Assembly: GCA_041477815.1 (NCBI GenBank)
Contig: JBGOUV010000003.1
Span: forward strand, 1 to 47,435
Source: JBGOUV01 sp041477815
GTDB taxonomy: Bacteria; Acidobacteriota; Terriglobia; Bryobacterales; JACQDG01
DNA: 47,435 nucleotides
Reading direction: 5' to 3'
The position numbers and the translations under genes are program-made. Below are positions 27,280-35,638 of this stretch, piece by piece (position 1 is the first letter of the stretch; every line of letters starts with the position of its first letter). Under the pieces are notes generated by a model. That model did not search any database. It worked only from the letters and a program-made list of their open reading frames with translations, and was not told where the DNA came from.

Positions 27280-28179
27280 TCAGGAAGTCGCCGCGCGGCT
27301 AATGGCGGCGCGGGCGGCATCGGGGTCACGAACGCTGAGAACCTCGTCCAGCAAGGCTTCCAGGCGATCCGGGTTGGTGACGGTGTCGATTTCCGGTGAA
27401 GTTTCCAGGCCGGGGAACCGTGCCGCCAGGATGCGCCGCATGAAGCGGCGGGCCGCTTCCAGACGGCCGCGTTCGACGCCTTGCTCCATCCCCTTCTCCA
27501 TCCCCTTCTCGAGGATCATCTGGTAGAAGCTGGATTCTTCGATCATTTCCTGGGTTAACCGGAACATAGTTCCCCCTCGGGCCAGCATGGCCGCCAAGTC
27601 ATTCTTATCATAGCGCAATCCTCCGAGTAGGACGAACTCAGCCGCCAGGCGGCGGTCCCCGGTGCGGGCGATTTCGGCGGCCGCCTCCGGTAGGACCGGC
27701 TCGGGAGACTGCATCAGTGTGATCCAGGGCAACAAGTTGGGCCGACCCTTCCGTAGCGCCGCGTGCGGGTCTACCTCCCAGAGCTTGACCACGCGGTAGC
27801 GGACGGTAATGTCCACCGAACCCAAAAGCGTCTGGTGTTCATCGGGGACGAAAAGCGGCGCGTGGCGCTCCAGCAGCAGAACTAGCGTGGATTCCACCTC
27901 GATCTTAAACCGCATCGCGAGGGCCATCGCATACCAGGCGATGCGTTCGGGCAAGTCGGCGCGGTAGCGTGTCTGAGCCTCGTAGTGAGCAATCCACCGG
28001 CGGGGGCCGGAGCGCACCCGATAGACGTGATCGACGGCGAGTGCGGGCAACACCAGTTCCCGGTCCACTACCTCAATCTCAGCAGGCTCGTCGAGCGAAA
28101 GAGAGCCGAACAGGTACAGCAGGCCGCGCGGGTCTTCCTCGGCCAGTGTCTTGAAGAGCCGGTCGTAGGGCTTGGCCAC
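27280..28179 (-). CDS. Rpn-family (PD-(D/E)XK) recombination-promoting nuclease-like protein
   Basis: A 299-residue protein. The N-terminus AKPYDRLFKTLAEEDPRGLL is typical of Rpn/YhgA-like and RpnC/YadD proteins. Nuclease-fold residues are D50 (LALAVDHVYRV) and E67-x-Q69 (AHYEAQT), the D...ExQ form of PD-(D/E)XK. The C-terminal part has the repetitive tail MILEKGMEKGMEQGVERG common in this group. Known Rpn proteins are DNA endonucleases linked to recA-independent recombination and to toxin-antitoxin-like phage defence. The start is GTG at 28179, sharing one base with the stop of the GMC gene (TAGTG). A 12-bp word (CTCCATCCCCTT) is repeated near 27485-27510. Confidence 0.8.
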   Translation of the reverse strand: MAKPYDRLFKTLAEEDPRGLLYLFGSLSLDEPAEIEVVDRELVLPALAVDHVYRVRSGPRRWIAHYEAQTRYRADLPERIAWYAMALAMRFKIEVESTLVLLLERHAPLFVPDEHQTLLGSVDITVRYRVVKLWEVDPHAALRKGRPNLLPWITLMQSPEPVLPEAAAEIARTGDRRLAAEFVLLGGLRYDKNDLAAMLARGGTMFRLTQEMIEESSFYQMILEKGMEKGMEQGVERGRLEAARRFMRRILAARFPGLETSPEIDTVTNPDRLEALLDEVLSVRDPDAARAAISRAATS

Positions 28180-29717
28180 TACAGATTCCGCTTTCGCATT
28201 TCCTCTGCCAGGTAGTCCGAGGAGCGCAGGGCCAGGGCCACCATCGTGAGCGTCGGGTTCTGGACGCCGCCCGAGACGAAGCTGGAGCCGTCCACTACAA
28301 ACAGGTTCTTCACGTCGTGCGACTGCTGGAACTGGTTCAGGACGCTCGTCTTGGGGCTGTCGCCCATGCGGCACGTGCCTAGCTCGTGGATCGACTCCCC
28401 GGGCGGGACCATGCGGTCGTGCTTAGCCAAAGCCTCGAAACCGGCCCGGCGGCACATCTCTTCGGCCGTCTCCATGGAGTCGCGGGCCATGGCGTGCTCG
28501 TTCGGGCCGTAGGTCTGGCGGATGTGTAGCGCGGGGATGCCCCAGGCGTCCTTTTTGTCCGGGTCGATGGAGACGTGGTTCTCGAACAGGGGTAGGACCT
28601 CGCCCATGGTGGTCATGGAGAAGCCGCGGCCGGCGTTGGCCTCGACAGCCTGCTTGAGGGCCTCGCCGTAGAGGGGATAGAGACGGGCGTCCGGGGTACC
28701 GCGGGTGCCGAAGTCGTAGGAGTAGCCGCGCAGGAACCGCTTGTCGCGGTCCTTGAGATTGCGGAAGCGGACCACGTAGCCACCGCCGCCGGCGTCGAGT
28801 CCGCGGGGGACCAGGGCCTGGACCACGCCTTTGACGTAGAATTGGTCGAACAGGTAGTGGCCCAGTACACCTGAGGAATTGGCAAGGCCGGAGTTGAGCA
28901 GGATACGGGTCGATTCCAGGGTGGACGCCGCCAGGACCACCACGCGGCCCTGGGCAGTGTAGTCGCGCCGGCTGACGCGGTCAACAAAGGCGACGCCGGT
29001 GGCGCGGCCGGTGTTCTTGTCGGTGGTCACCTCGCGGACCACCGCGTTGGGGACCAGGGTCAGGCGGCCGGTGGCCGAGGCGCGCGGCAGCAGCAGGTTC
29101 ACCGAGCTGGCCCAGGCGCCACCGGCGCGGCGCGGCTTGGTCACGGTAATACCCATTTTGTCCGCCGCCGCGCGGAAGCGGGCGACGGCGGGGGAATCGG
29201 AGGAATTGTCTGCCGGACCTTTGTTGTCCGGAAGCTGGGGGAGGTGCTCGGGCTTGGAGGTGACGCGCAGCAGGAGGTCGGCGCGGTCGTAGTAGGGTTC
29301 GAGGTCCTTGTAGCGCAGCGGCCAGTTGTCGCCGTAGCCGTCGTGATCGTGGTTGCGGAACTCGTAGTCGCTCAGCCGCAGCGACCAGCGGCCCCACAGC
29401 AGGCTACGGCCCCCCACCAGGCGGACTCTCACCCAGTAGTAGGGCTGATCCTTGGGATAGGTATAGGGGTTGAGCTGCTCATCGGCCCAGAGGTTGGCGT
29501 TGAACTCGCTGGCCTGGGTGATGTGGGGGAAGCGTCCGGGGCGGTTAAACCCGCGATAGGGGAGATCGTAGACGGACTTGCTGCCCCGGTGGCGAGCGGG
29601 GTCGAGCAGGGGTCCGGCGTCGAGGACCAGCACGGACAGGCCCTTGGCGGTGAGGGCGTAGGCGGCGGCGCCGCCGTTCATGCCGGCGCCCACAATGATG
29701 GCATCGTATGTCGGCAT
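28179..29717 (-). CDS. GMC-family oxidoreductase (FAD-dependent sugar/alcohol dehydrogenase)
   Basis: A 512-residue flavoprotein. The ADP-binding motif is DAIIVGAGMNGGAAAYAL with VLVLDAGP. The GMC substrate domain includes RLVGGRSLLWGRWSLRLSDYE and VVLAASTLESTRILLNSG. The C-terminal HELGTCRMGDSPKTSVLNQF and VVDGSSFVSGGVQNPTLTMV carry the catalytic His/Asn region. With the gluconate-2-dehydrogenase subunit-3-like gene just before it in the operon (4 bp gap), this is a periplasmic dehydrogenase of the gluconate or sorbitol type; export would be piggy-back through the Tat signal of the small subunit. No cytochrome c subunit gene is adjacent. Confidence 0.9.
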   Translation of the reverse strand: MPTYDAIIVGAGMNGGAAAYALTAKGLSVLVLDAGPLLDPARHRGSKSVYDLPYRGFNRPGRFPHITQASEFNANLWADEQLNPYTYPKDQPYYWVRVRLVGGRSLLWGRWSLRLSDYEFRNHDHDGYGDNWPLRYKDLEPYYDRADLLLRVTSKPEHLPQLPDNKGPADNSSDSPAVARFRAAADKMGITVTKPRRAGGAWASSVNLLLPRASATGRLTLVPNAVVREVTTDKNTGRATGVAFVDRVSRRDYTAQGRVVVLAASTLESTRILLNSGLANSSGVLGHYLFDQFYVKGVVQALVPRGLDAGGGGYVVRFRNLKDRDKRFLRGYSYDFGTRGTPDARLYPLYGEALKQAVEANAGRGFSMTTMGEVLPLFENHVSIDPDKKDAWGIPALHIRQTYGPNEHAMARDSMETAEEMCRRAGFEALAKHDRMVPPGESIHELGTCRMGDSPKTSVLNQFQQSHDVKNLFVVDGSSFVSGGVQNPTLTMVALALRSSDYLAEEMRKRNL

Positions 29718-29721
29718 GGCT

Positions 29722-30249
29722 TTAGGACTCCACTGGGTACCAGTAGGTGGCGCCGGTCACGCGCCGGCGGCCCTCGGTGGCGCCGGCCCAGGCGCGGGAG
29801 CTGAGCGTGGCGCGCCAGAGGTCGTCCTTGGCGGTGCGGAGGAAGGCGGCCCAGGAGTCGGCGGGGGGCTGCGGGGTCCAAGGCTGCTTCAGGGGATCGA
29901 GCGACGCGCCGGACATCCAGCGGCGGACGCCGTCGCGATAGAGCTTCTGCCGGCCGGGGCCGTCTTGCGAGAGATAGAAGTCGAGGAACTCGGGAGCGCC
30001 GGCATCGAGGGCGCCCGGAGTGCCGGTGCTGGGGAGCAGGGTGTCGGCCAGGCGGCGGAAGGCGGTCATCTCCTCGGGGGTGAAGAAACGGCGGGGGCCG
30101 GGGTCGCCCGCTTCGTCGGGCTGGGCGGAAGGGAGGGGCGTCAACTCGTCGCTGACCTCCGCTTGCTGTGGCCCGGCGAACAGTGTCGCCGGCTGCCGCA
30201 CCACCGCCGTCAGGCCGGCCAGGGATTTCAGGGCATCGCGTCGCTGCAT
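29722..30249 (-). CDS. Gluconate 2-dehydrogenase subunit 3 family protein
   Basis: A 175-residue small subunit. The N-terminus MQRRDALKSLAGLTAVV is a Tat-type signal (RRDALK). The domain has FFTPEEMTAFRRLADTLLPS, ALDAGAPEFLDFYLSQ and WTPQPPADSWAAFLRTAKDD, which match the subunit-3 family. It is expected to escort the cofactor-loaded GMC subunit to the periplasm and stay bound. It overlaps nothing and is followed after 4 bp by the GMC gene. Confidence 0.88.
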   Translation of the reverse strand: MQRRDALKSLAGLTAVVRQPATLFAGPQQAEVSDELTPLPSAQPDEAGDPGPRRFFTPEEMTAFRRLADTLLPSTGTPGALDAGAPEFLDFYLSQDGPGRQKLYRDGVRRWMSGASLDPLKQPWTPQPPADSWAAFLRTAKDDLWRATLSSRAWAGATEGRRRVTGATYWYPVES

Positions 30250-30258
30250 GCAGCGATT

Positions 30259-31869
30259 CTACCGCAGCCGGTACACGTCGATGGAATTATGACCGCTCGG
30301 TTTGGGGAACGAGAACACGCGGCGGGCGCGAGGCTCCCGGCGCAGTACGGCCTCCGGCGGGTTGTACTGCACTTCTGTGACATAGTAGACGCGGTCGAGT
30401 TGGCGCGTGTCCAGCAGGCCGGCGGATACCCGCTCGTACTGGGATTTCATGATCTCCACCGGCACCGCCGGCAGGATCCGGTGCTCGGGAGAGATGGTGG
30501 TCCACCAGGCCTCGTAGAGGCGGATGCCGGAGCGGTGGTTCAGGTAGATGAACATGGAGTCCGCCGGGGGGCCCCAGATAGCGTCGGTGAACACGGTGAG
30601 GGGGCCGGAACGGGCCTCGTCGAGCAGGAAATCAGCGGCTTCCCGGAGCCCGTATCCGGCCGCCGGACCGGAGCCGAGGAACCACTTCGCGTCCTCGGGA
30701 TAGAGACACTCCTGCGGGGTTTGGACCACGCACAGTCCCCGGACGACCACGGGGAGGGCGACCAGCGCCGCCAGCCAGGGCGCCCGGGGATGCGGCAGGC
30801 GCGCGATGGCCATGCCTATCAGTACCAGCCAGGGCCAGACGTGGGGGAACAGGTACCGGGTGGGGAACATCTTCTGCAAGGTGAAGACCTGGAACAGCCA
30901 TGGCAGTACCGAGACCGAGACCAGCGCCACCGCAGCCGTGGAGCGCAGCCACAGCAGGTAGAGCAGCGCCGCGACGGCGGCCAGCGCCACCGGCAGCGTC
31001 AAGTAGGTTTGGAGGTATTGGCCGAGCAGCAGCAGGTTGCCCGGGGCCACGGTCAGTGGATGGCGGAGCAACTCGGCGGGAGCCACAAAGAAGCTGGTTT
31101 GGTGGACCAGCAGGCTATGGGTCTGCATCATAGGCGCCCGAGGCACGGCCGCCCAGGAGAGGAGGGGAAACACGGCGGCCACGCCGTACGCGGCCAGCAG
31201 GCGCGGGACCACGCGCGGCCCACGGAGCCACCAGGCCGCCACCAGCGGGAAGAAGGCGAACAGCAGCACGGTGGATTTACAGAAGAAGCCGAGACCCAGG
31301 GCCAACCCCAACCACAGGCCGGGCTTCCAGGTGGGCGCCGGATTCTCGAAGCACACCAGGGAGGCGTACACGATGACCACCCCGGCGAGGTTCACGTAGG
31401 CTTCCGTGTACACCAGGCGATCGTACAGCAGGGCATAGGGAAGGAAAGCATAGAGAGAGCCGGCGATCAGGCCCGCCAGCGTGCCGCCGAGACGGCGTCC
31501 GACGGCGAATATTCCCAGGGCGGCAGCGGCGCCGGCCGCCGCAGAGACCCAGCGCGCCGCCAGCAGCGGCTCCTCCGGCCACAGTGCCAGGGCCAGGGCG
31601 TGCAGCCAGCAGGTGAGGGGCTGCTTGCCGTCGAGCAGCGAGATGAACCACTGTTTTTGGTGGACAATGATCTCGGCCCACCGCAGATACCCGCTCTCAT
31701 CGCCGCCCATGGGCATGGCATCCAGCCGGTACAGGCGTACGACCAGGGCCAGGGCTGCCACCGCGGGGGCCAGCCAGCGCGCGGGGGTGTGCGCTGCCGC
31801 GCCCTTTACGGCCGCTGCTGGAGAGGTCCTGGGCCGCGCTTTTCTCGCTCGCGTCGGGGGCTCTGCCAT
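30259..31869 (-). CDS. GT-C membrane glycosyltransferase (GT39/ArnT-like)
   Basis: A 536-residue polytopic membrane protein. The first periplasmic loop has MPMGGDESGYLRWAEIIVHQ with the Asp-Glu pair expected for the catalytic acidic motif, followed by KQPLTCWLHALALALWPEEP. About ten further hydrophobic segments follow, then a soluble C-terminal part (YEAWWTTISPEHRILPAV). The family transfers sugars or aminoarabinose from polyprenyl phosphate carriers to proteins or lipids outside the membrane. Donor and acceptor are unknown. TAGAGT lies 7 nt before its ATG. Confidence 0.85.
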   Translation of the reverse strand: MAEPPTRARKARPRTSPAAAVKGAAAHTPARWLAPAVAALALVVRLYRLDAMPMGGDESGYLRWAEIIVHQKQWFISLLDGKQPLTCWLHALALALWPEEPLLAARWVSAAAGAAAALGIFAVGRRLGGTLAGLIAGSLYAFLPYALLYDRLVYTEAYVNLAGVVIVYASLVCFENPAPTWKPGLWLGLALGLGFFCKSTVLLFAFFPLVAAWWLRGPRVVPRLLAAYGVAAVFPLLSWAAVPRAPMMQTHSLLVHQTSFFVAPAELLRHPLTVAPGNLLLLGQYLQTYLTLPVALAAVAALLYLLWLRSTAAVALVSVSVLPWLFQVFTLQKMFPTRYLFPHVWPWLVLIGMAIARLPHPRAPWLAALVALPVVVRGLCVVQTPQECLYPEDAKWFLGSGPAAGYGLREAADFLLDEARSGPLTVFTDAIWGPPADSMFIYLNHRSGIRLYEAWWTTISPEHRILPAVPVEIMKSQYERVSAGLLDTRQLDRVYYVTEVQYNPPEAVLRREPRARRVFSFPKPSGHNSIDVYRLR

Positions 31870-31876
31870 TTGTTAA

Positions 31877-31882
31877 ACTCTA
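31877..31882 (-). promoter_or_regulatory. -10 hexamer (TAGAGT) 7 nt before the GT-C gene
   Basis: TAGAGT on the minus strand ends 7 nt before the ATG at 31869 in an intergenic region, the same spacing as at four other starts in the window. No Shine-Dalgarno is present, consistent with a leaderless transcript. Confidence 0.45.
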
Positions 31883-31909
31883 ACACCCGGCACCAAAACG
31901 CGACCGTCA

Positions 31910-32049
31910 GGGATTCCCCCTGGCCCTTGCAGGGCCACAACGATGGATGAAAATAGACGCTCCACGAAGAAGGAACAACTTAGCGAGGCCCAGGCGCCTA
32001 TTTACAGGGGAGTTCCCCATGGCCGCCGGCCACAGCGACGGATGAAAAT
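31910..32049 (+). repeat. Imperfect direct repeat pair in the 31870-32208 intergenic region
   Basis: GCCACAACGATGGATGAAAAT (31934-31954, split here: GCCACAACGATGG + ATGAAAAT) recurs at 32029-32049 with two mismatches. The similarity extends leftward through TTCCCC and TGGCC to about 31910 and 32009. The 339-bp gap holds no gene that I can support; it is a mosaic of such repeats and GC-rich palindromic runs, including a G/C-rich block at 32093-32134 that resembles 40690-40725. Confidence 0.55.
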
Positions 32050-32170
32050 GTGGGGCTGCCCGCTTGACCGGCTTAGGAAGGGCAGACCGGGCCAGGGGGC
32101 CCGGCGCGGCCCGGGGGGTCCGCCCCACACGTATAGGGGAGTGGTTGGTACGGTAAACCGAGGAAACCGG

Positions 32171-32195
32171 TCCCTTGCGGTCGCGGCTCGGTGTT
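32171..32195 (+). repeat. Dispersed 25-bp repeat, copy 2
   Basis: Matches 3601-3625 at 22 of 25 positions, same strand, core CGGTCGCGGC. It ends just before the start codons of the membrane protein gene at 32203/32209, so this copy lies in an untranslated leader, unlike copy 1 which is read as protein. Confidence 0.6.
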
Positions 32196-32208
32196 CTCCG
32201 GAATGCCC

Positions 32209-33804
32209 ATGAAAGGACGACGCGAGCACAAGAAACGCCCCGACCCTCCCCCAGGGGTCCCCGCGGCGCGGCCGGAGGCGCCGCTTTCCGGTGAGTTCAC
32301 CACGCGGGAGAAGTTGCTCTGCGCCGCCGTGCTGCTGCTCGTTTACACGGTACTCGCCACCTGGGGTCAGTTTGATTTCAGCGAGTTCATGGGCTACTAC
32401 AACCTGCTGGCCGATGCTTTCCTGGACGGGCACTTATACATCCGGCCTCAACCTAACCAGGGCAACATTGATGACATGATCCCCTACCAGGGCCGGTATT
32501 ACCTGCAATGGGGGCCCTGGCCGGGGATACTCCACCTGGCCCCTAAACTGGCGGGCTGGGTCCTCACGGACCGCGTCGCCTGCCTGGCGGCCGGGTGGCT
32601 CACCACGCTGGTATTCTTCGCCCTCCTCCTGCGGTTGCGCCGGCGGTATTTTCCCGCCATGCCAAAGTGGGTGACCACGTGTTTCCTGACGGCCTTCGCC
32701 CTGGCAACTCCGACTGCTGTAGTGACCTTTCACGCCACCATTTATGACGAGAGTGTTGTCATCGCGAACCTGTTCGTCCTGCTGGCCTGGCTGGCGTGCC
32801 TGCGCTACCTCGAGGAGCCCTCGGCCGGGTGGGCCGCTGGAGCCGGCTTGGCGCTTTGCCTGGCCCTCACCACCCGGATTCCCCTGGCTTTGTACGCCGC
32901 TGGGCTGGCGGGAGGCACGGCGGCCCTGGGGCACTGGCGCCGGCTGCCGTGGCGAACGCGCCTGGCCCACCTGGCCGCCCTGACCATTCCCATCCTGCTG
33001 GGAGGCTGCACCATGCTGGCGTACAACTACGCGCGCTTCGGCTCGCCCTGGGAGTACGGTCTGAAATACCTGCGCAGCCCGGACCATCGAGCTTACGCCT
33101 GGAACCGGATTCCGGAGAACTTCCGGCACTACGTGCTCGCGCCCGTCCGATTCAGCCGCGACCTGCCCTGGCTGGCGCACACCGGCTGGCCGCCCCTGGT
33201 CCGCACCGAGCGCGCGGAGGAGATGTCCTCGTTCCTGCTGGGTTCGCCGTTTCTCCTGCTGGGCGTCTTGGCCTGGCGTCACTTTCGCAAAGGCCGGCCG
33301 GCGCCGGCCCCGTTACGCATCTTTCTCGCCGCCCTGGGCGGCTCCGCCCTGCTGGTGTTTCTCTCGCTGCTTTGCTTCGACGCGGCCAGCCGGCGCTACA
33401 TGCACGACTTCATTCCGGAGTTTCTGATCCTGGCGTTTGCCGGCGCGGGTACGGCGGGCAGCGGCACCGCTTGGCCTCGCTGGCGGCCCCTGGCGGCGGT
33501 TACACTCCTCGTTTCCGTGCTGCTGCATCTGCACCTGTCCTTCTTTCAGTTCGTCCGCGGCGGCCCGGATGCGAACGCCATGAAGACGTTCCTGGGGATG
33601 AGTCCGATGCTGCGCCGCCTGGCTCCGGGTCCCCAGCTGCGAGACCAGGTGGCGATCACGCACAACGACGTGGGAGTCCTGTTCCTGATGCAGGGACGCA
33701 CCGCCGAGGCTCTACGCCATTTCGAGCAAGCGGCCGAAGCCATGCCCCAGTCCGGCCGCATTCAGAAGAACTTGCGACTAGCCAGGGGAATGATGGGGCG
33801 TTAG
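32209..33804 (+). CDS. Polytopic membrane protein with C-terminal TPR-like segment
   Basis: A protein of about 531 residues. A basic N-terminus (KGRREHKKRPDPPPGVP) precedes about ten hydrophobic segments. The first loop contains FMGYYNLLADAFLDGHLYI and later YQGRYYLQWGPWPG, in the manner of GT-C glycosyltransferase-like membrane proteins, but a clear catalytic acidic pair is not obvious. The last 60 residues (AITHNDVGVLFLMQGRTAEA, then LRHFEQAAEAMPQSG) look like one TPR motif. The start is ambiguous among GTG 32191, ATG 32203 and ATG 32209; 32209 is preferred for the GGA spacing and the basic start. It is divergent from the GT-C gene. Confidence 0.75.
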   Translation: MKGRREHKKRPDPPPGVPAARPEAPLSGEFTTREKLLCAAVLLLVYTVLATWGQFDFSEFMGYYNLLADAFLDGHLYIRPQPNQGNIDDMIPYQGRYYLQWGPWPGILHLAPKLAGWVLTDRVACLAAGWLTTLVFFALLLRLRRRYFPAMPKWVTTCFLTAFALATPTAVVTFHATIYDESVVIANLFVLLAWLACLRYLEEPSAGWAAGAGLALCLALTTRIPLALYAAGLAGGTAALGHWRRLPWRTRLAHLAALTIPILLGGCTMLAYNYARFGSPWEYGLKYLRSPDHRAYAWNRIPENFRHYVLAPVRFSRDLPWLAHTGWPPLVRTERAEEMSSFLLGSPFLLLGVLAWRHFRKGRPAPAPLRIFLAALGGSALLVFLSLLCFDAASRRYMHDFIPEFLILAFAGAGTAGSGTAWPRWRPLAAVTLLVSVLLHLHLSFFQFVRGGPDANAMKTFLGMSPMLRRLAPGPQLRDQVAITHNDVGVLFLMQGRTAEALRHFEQAAEAMPQSGRIQKNLRLARGMMGR

Positions 33805-33865
33805 CTGCACCGAACCGCGACCGGCGGGCGGAGGCTGGTGCCAACTTCACGGCGCGGAGATCACT

Positions 33866-33871
33866 TAAACT
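33866..33871 (+). promoter_or_regulatory. -10 hexamer (TAAACT) 7 nt before the DUF1223 gene
   Basis: TAAACT ends 7 nt before the ATG at 33879. GGGAG lies between, too close to act as a good Shine-Dalgarno. This is another start with the 7-nt spacing. Confidence 0.4.
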
Positions 33872-33878
33872 GGGAGAG

Positions 33879-34589
33879 ATGGCCCTTTGGATTACATGGT
33901 TCTGGCTCGCGGCCGCTGCGGCCGGCCAGCGCACGCCGGTGGTGGTGGAGTTGTTCACGTCGGAAGGGTGCTCCAGTTGTCCGGCGGCCGACGAATTGCT
34001 GCTGCGGCTGGACGAGGCCCAGCCGCTTCCGGGGGTCGAGGTCATTGCCCTTAGCCAGCACGTGGACTACTGGAACCGGCTGGGGTGGCGGGATCCCTTC
34101 TCGGCGGCGGAGTTTACCGCGCGCCAGCAGCAGTATGGCACGGTGTTCCGCACCGCCAACATCTACACGCCTCAAATGGTGATCGATGGTCGGGTGGAAC
34201 TGGTAGGTAGCGACTCCGGCAGGGCCCAGCGGGAGATCGTAGCTGCGGCCCGGGAGAGCAAGGCGGGGGTGCGGCTGCAGATAGTCGGGGACCGGCTCCA
34301 GGTAGAGGTTGACGCGTTGCCAAGGCAGTCCGTCGACGTGCTGCTGGCGATCACCGAAAACGGACTGCAGTCCAGCGTGGCCCGCGGAGAGAACGCGGGC
34401 CGGCGGCTGCGGCACACGGCGGTGGTACGCCGGCTGAGGGTGTTGGGAAAGGCCGGGCCGCAGCCCTTCTCAACCGAAGTGGCCCTGTCGCTCGACCCGG
34501 CGTGGAAGCGCGAGAACCTGCGCGCGGTAGTGCTGGTGCAGGACCGGAGCAGCCGGAGGGTGTTGGCGGCGAGTAGGATCGGCCTCTGA
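33879..34589 (+). CDS. DUF1223 thioredoxin-fold exported protein
   Basis: A 236-residue protein. A short hydrophobic N-terminus (MALWITWFWLAAAAAGQR) is followed by the DUF1223 signature VVVELFTSEGCSSCPAADEL with a CxxC pair (CSSC), then LPGVEVIALSQHVDYWNRLG and NIYTPQMVIDGRVELVGSD. The second half is a beta domain. The family has a thioredoxin-like fold; its redox role is not established. ATG at 33879 was chosen because it fits the hydrophobic leader. It is convergent with the gene at 34621. Confidence 0.87.
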   Translation: MALWITWFWLAAAAAGQRTPVVVELFTSEGCSSCPAADELLLRLDEAQPLPGVEVIALSQHVDYWNRLGWRDPFSAAEFTARQQQYGTVFRTANIYTPQMVIDGRVELVGSDSGRAQREIVAAARESKAGVRLQIVGDRLQVEVDALPRQSVDVLLAITENGLQSSVARGENAGRRLRHTAVVRRLRVLGKAGPQPFSTEVALSLDPAWKRENLRAVVLVQDRSSRRVLAASRIGL

Positions 34590-34620
34590 ACCGGCCAAGA
34601 TAATAGGGCCCGAGACCGGA

Positions 34621-35229
34621 CTACCGCTGATGCTGCCAGCAGTAGGCGCTGCCCTCCACCGCCCGGCGCGTGCACAGCGACCCCTTCCTGGTCTTGGCCG
34701 CGCATTGGCGGTGGACTTTCGGCGCTGCGAGCGGGGGCGGCGGTTTGGCCGCGGCCGGTGGCGGTAGCGTAACCGGACCTGGGGCGGGAGGCGGGTTCAC
34801 CGTGTCCAAGGTCTGCTGCAGCCGCGTGACCTCGTCCCGCGCTTCCTGGAGGCTCTGCTGGAGCTTGGTCACGGCCTCGGCCACCGGCGCCGGATCGTCG
34901 CGGAGAAACACCGGGGCCGCCGCCGCTCCCACCGTCAGGGACTTGCTGACCACGGTCCCCTGCGAGCAGACCGTGAACCAGCAGGAGCAGCCGGTGACGG
35001 CGTAGTTGAGCTGGGTGCAGGCGCCCTGGGTCTCGGTGCGGGTGGGTATCCCAAACAGGCGCTCGAGTTCGATGCGGGTGGTAGCGCCGGCGATCCAGGT
35101 CGCCTGTACGTGGTGAAACTTGACCTGCCAATCCGAGCAGGTCTGAGCGGATTCGTTGGCTGCGAGGCAGGCAGCCGGGAGTAGGGCTACGAGCAGGTAG
35201 CCGGTCCCCTTACTGGAACCGGGCCACAT
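34621..35229 (-). CDS. Secreted hypothetical protein with coiled coil and Cys/His-rich tail
   Basis: A 202-residue protein. A signal peptide (GYLLVALLPAACLAANES) is followed by a Cys-containing N-terminal domain (LERLFGIPTRTETQGACTQL, YAVTGCSCWFTVCSQG). A short coiled coil (about 115-145, VTKLQQSLQEARDEVTRLQQ) and a Pro/Ala linker follow. The last 27 residues (CAAKTRKGSLCTRRAVEG, then YCWQH) have the C-x-A-x-T-x2-G-x2-C-x(n)-YCxxH pattern of DUF5763-like zinc-binding tails. That tail is usually found in cytoplasmic proteins, so its presence on an exported protein is odd. Function unknown. Confidence 0.7.
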   Translation of the reverse strand: MWPGSSKGTGYLLVALLPAACLAANESAQTCSDWQVKFHHVQATWIAGATTRIELERLFGIPTRTETQGACTQLNYAVTGCSCWFTVCSQGTVVSKSLTVGAAAAPVFLRDDPAPVAEAVTKLQQSLQEARDEVTRLQQTLDTVNPPPAPGPVTLPPPAAAKPPPPLAAPKVHRQCAAKTRKGSLCTRRAVEGSAYCWQHQR

Positions 35230-35380
35230 GGCTTTGATCTGATGATACTACATTATTGGGTACGGCGCTGGGCTTCTTCGGTCCAGGGCGGCGTGATCCC
35301 GTTGACTCGGGTATAGCATAAGCCCGTGGCGGAAATAAGACCTGGGGAAATTTGCCGGACTCTCAACCCGCAGAATCAAC

Positions 35381-35411
35381 GACTTGCCGGTGGCAAATTT
35401 GCCAACAAGTC
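35381..35411. terminator. Imperfect hairpin with 14-bp perfect palindrome
   Basis: TGGCAAATTTGCCA (35391-35404) is a perfect palindrome, and the outer arms GACTTG/CAAGTC (35381-35386, 35406-35411) extend it. It lies in the 239-bp gap 35230-35468, which holds no gene that I can support. It would sit about 30 bp past the stop of a minus-strand frame split by the insertion element, so it may be the old terminator of that gene. Confidence 0.4.
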
Positions 35412-35460
35412 GCAGCGGGGCACTTTTGCCTCGGGCTGCAGGCTAAGCAATCGACCGGCC

Positions 35461-35468
35461 CAAACGCT
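35461..35468 (+). repeat. Target-site duplication of the IS1595-family element, left
   Basis: CAAACGCT immediately outside the left terminal inverted repeat; an identical 8-mer directly follows the right end at 37795-37802. Eight bp is the duplication size known for IS1595-family elements. Confidence 0.93.
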
Positions 35469-35516
35469 GGTAATTATATACTTCGCAGACCACGCTGTGC
35501 TAGACTGTAAAAGGCA

Positions 35517-35539
35517 AAGGGGCAACAGAGTTGCCCCTT
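35517..35539. terminator. Hairpin inside the left end of the IS element
   Basis: AAGGGGCAAC (35517-35526) and GTTGCCCCTT (35530-35539) form a perfect 10-bp stem with a 3-nt loop. It lies between the left inverted repeat and the first cargo gene and could block transcription entering from the host. No long T-run follows. Confidence 0.55.
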
Positions 35540-35638
35540 AATGTTTCCGGTTGGTTTCGCATAGGCCGTCCGTCCGGTGTTCCACCACTGGGCGGGGTTG
35601 GGCTACTATGGCCGATCTCAGTGTAGCAAGGAGCGGTC

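Noticed and set aside
27480..27515. Short tandem repeat as a possible CRISPR-like or phase-variable tract
   Set aside because: Only two 12-bp units inside a gene, encoding the repeated EKGM tail usual for Rpn-like proteins; unit length keeps frame so no phase variation is expected.
29680..31950. Long plus-strand open frame (about 750 codons) opposite the GMC subunit and glycosyltransferase genes
   Set aside because: Low-complexity Gly/Gln/Arg composition and no recognisable domain, while the opposite strand encodes two clear genes.
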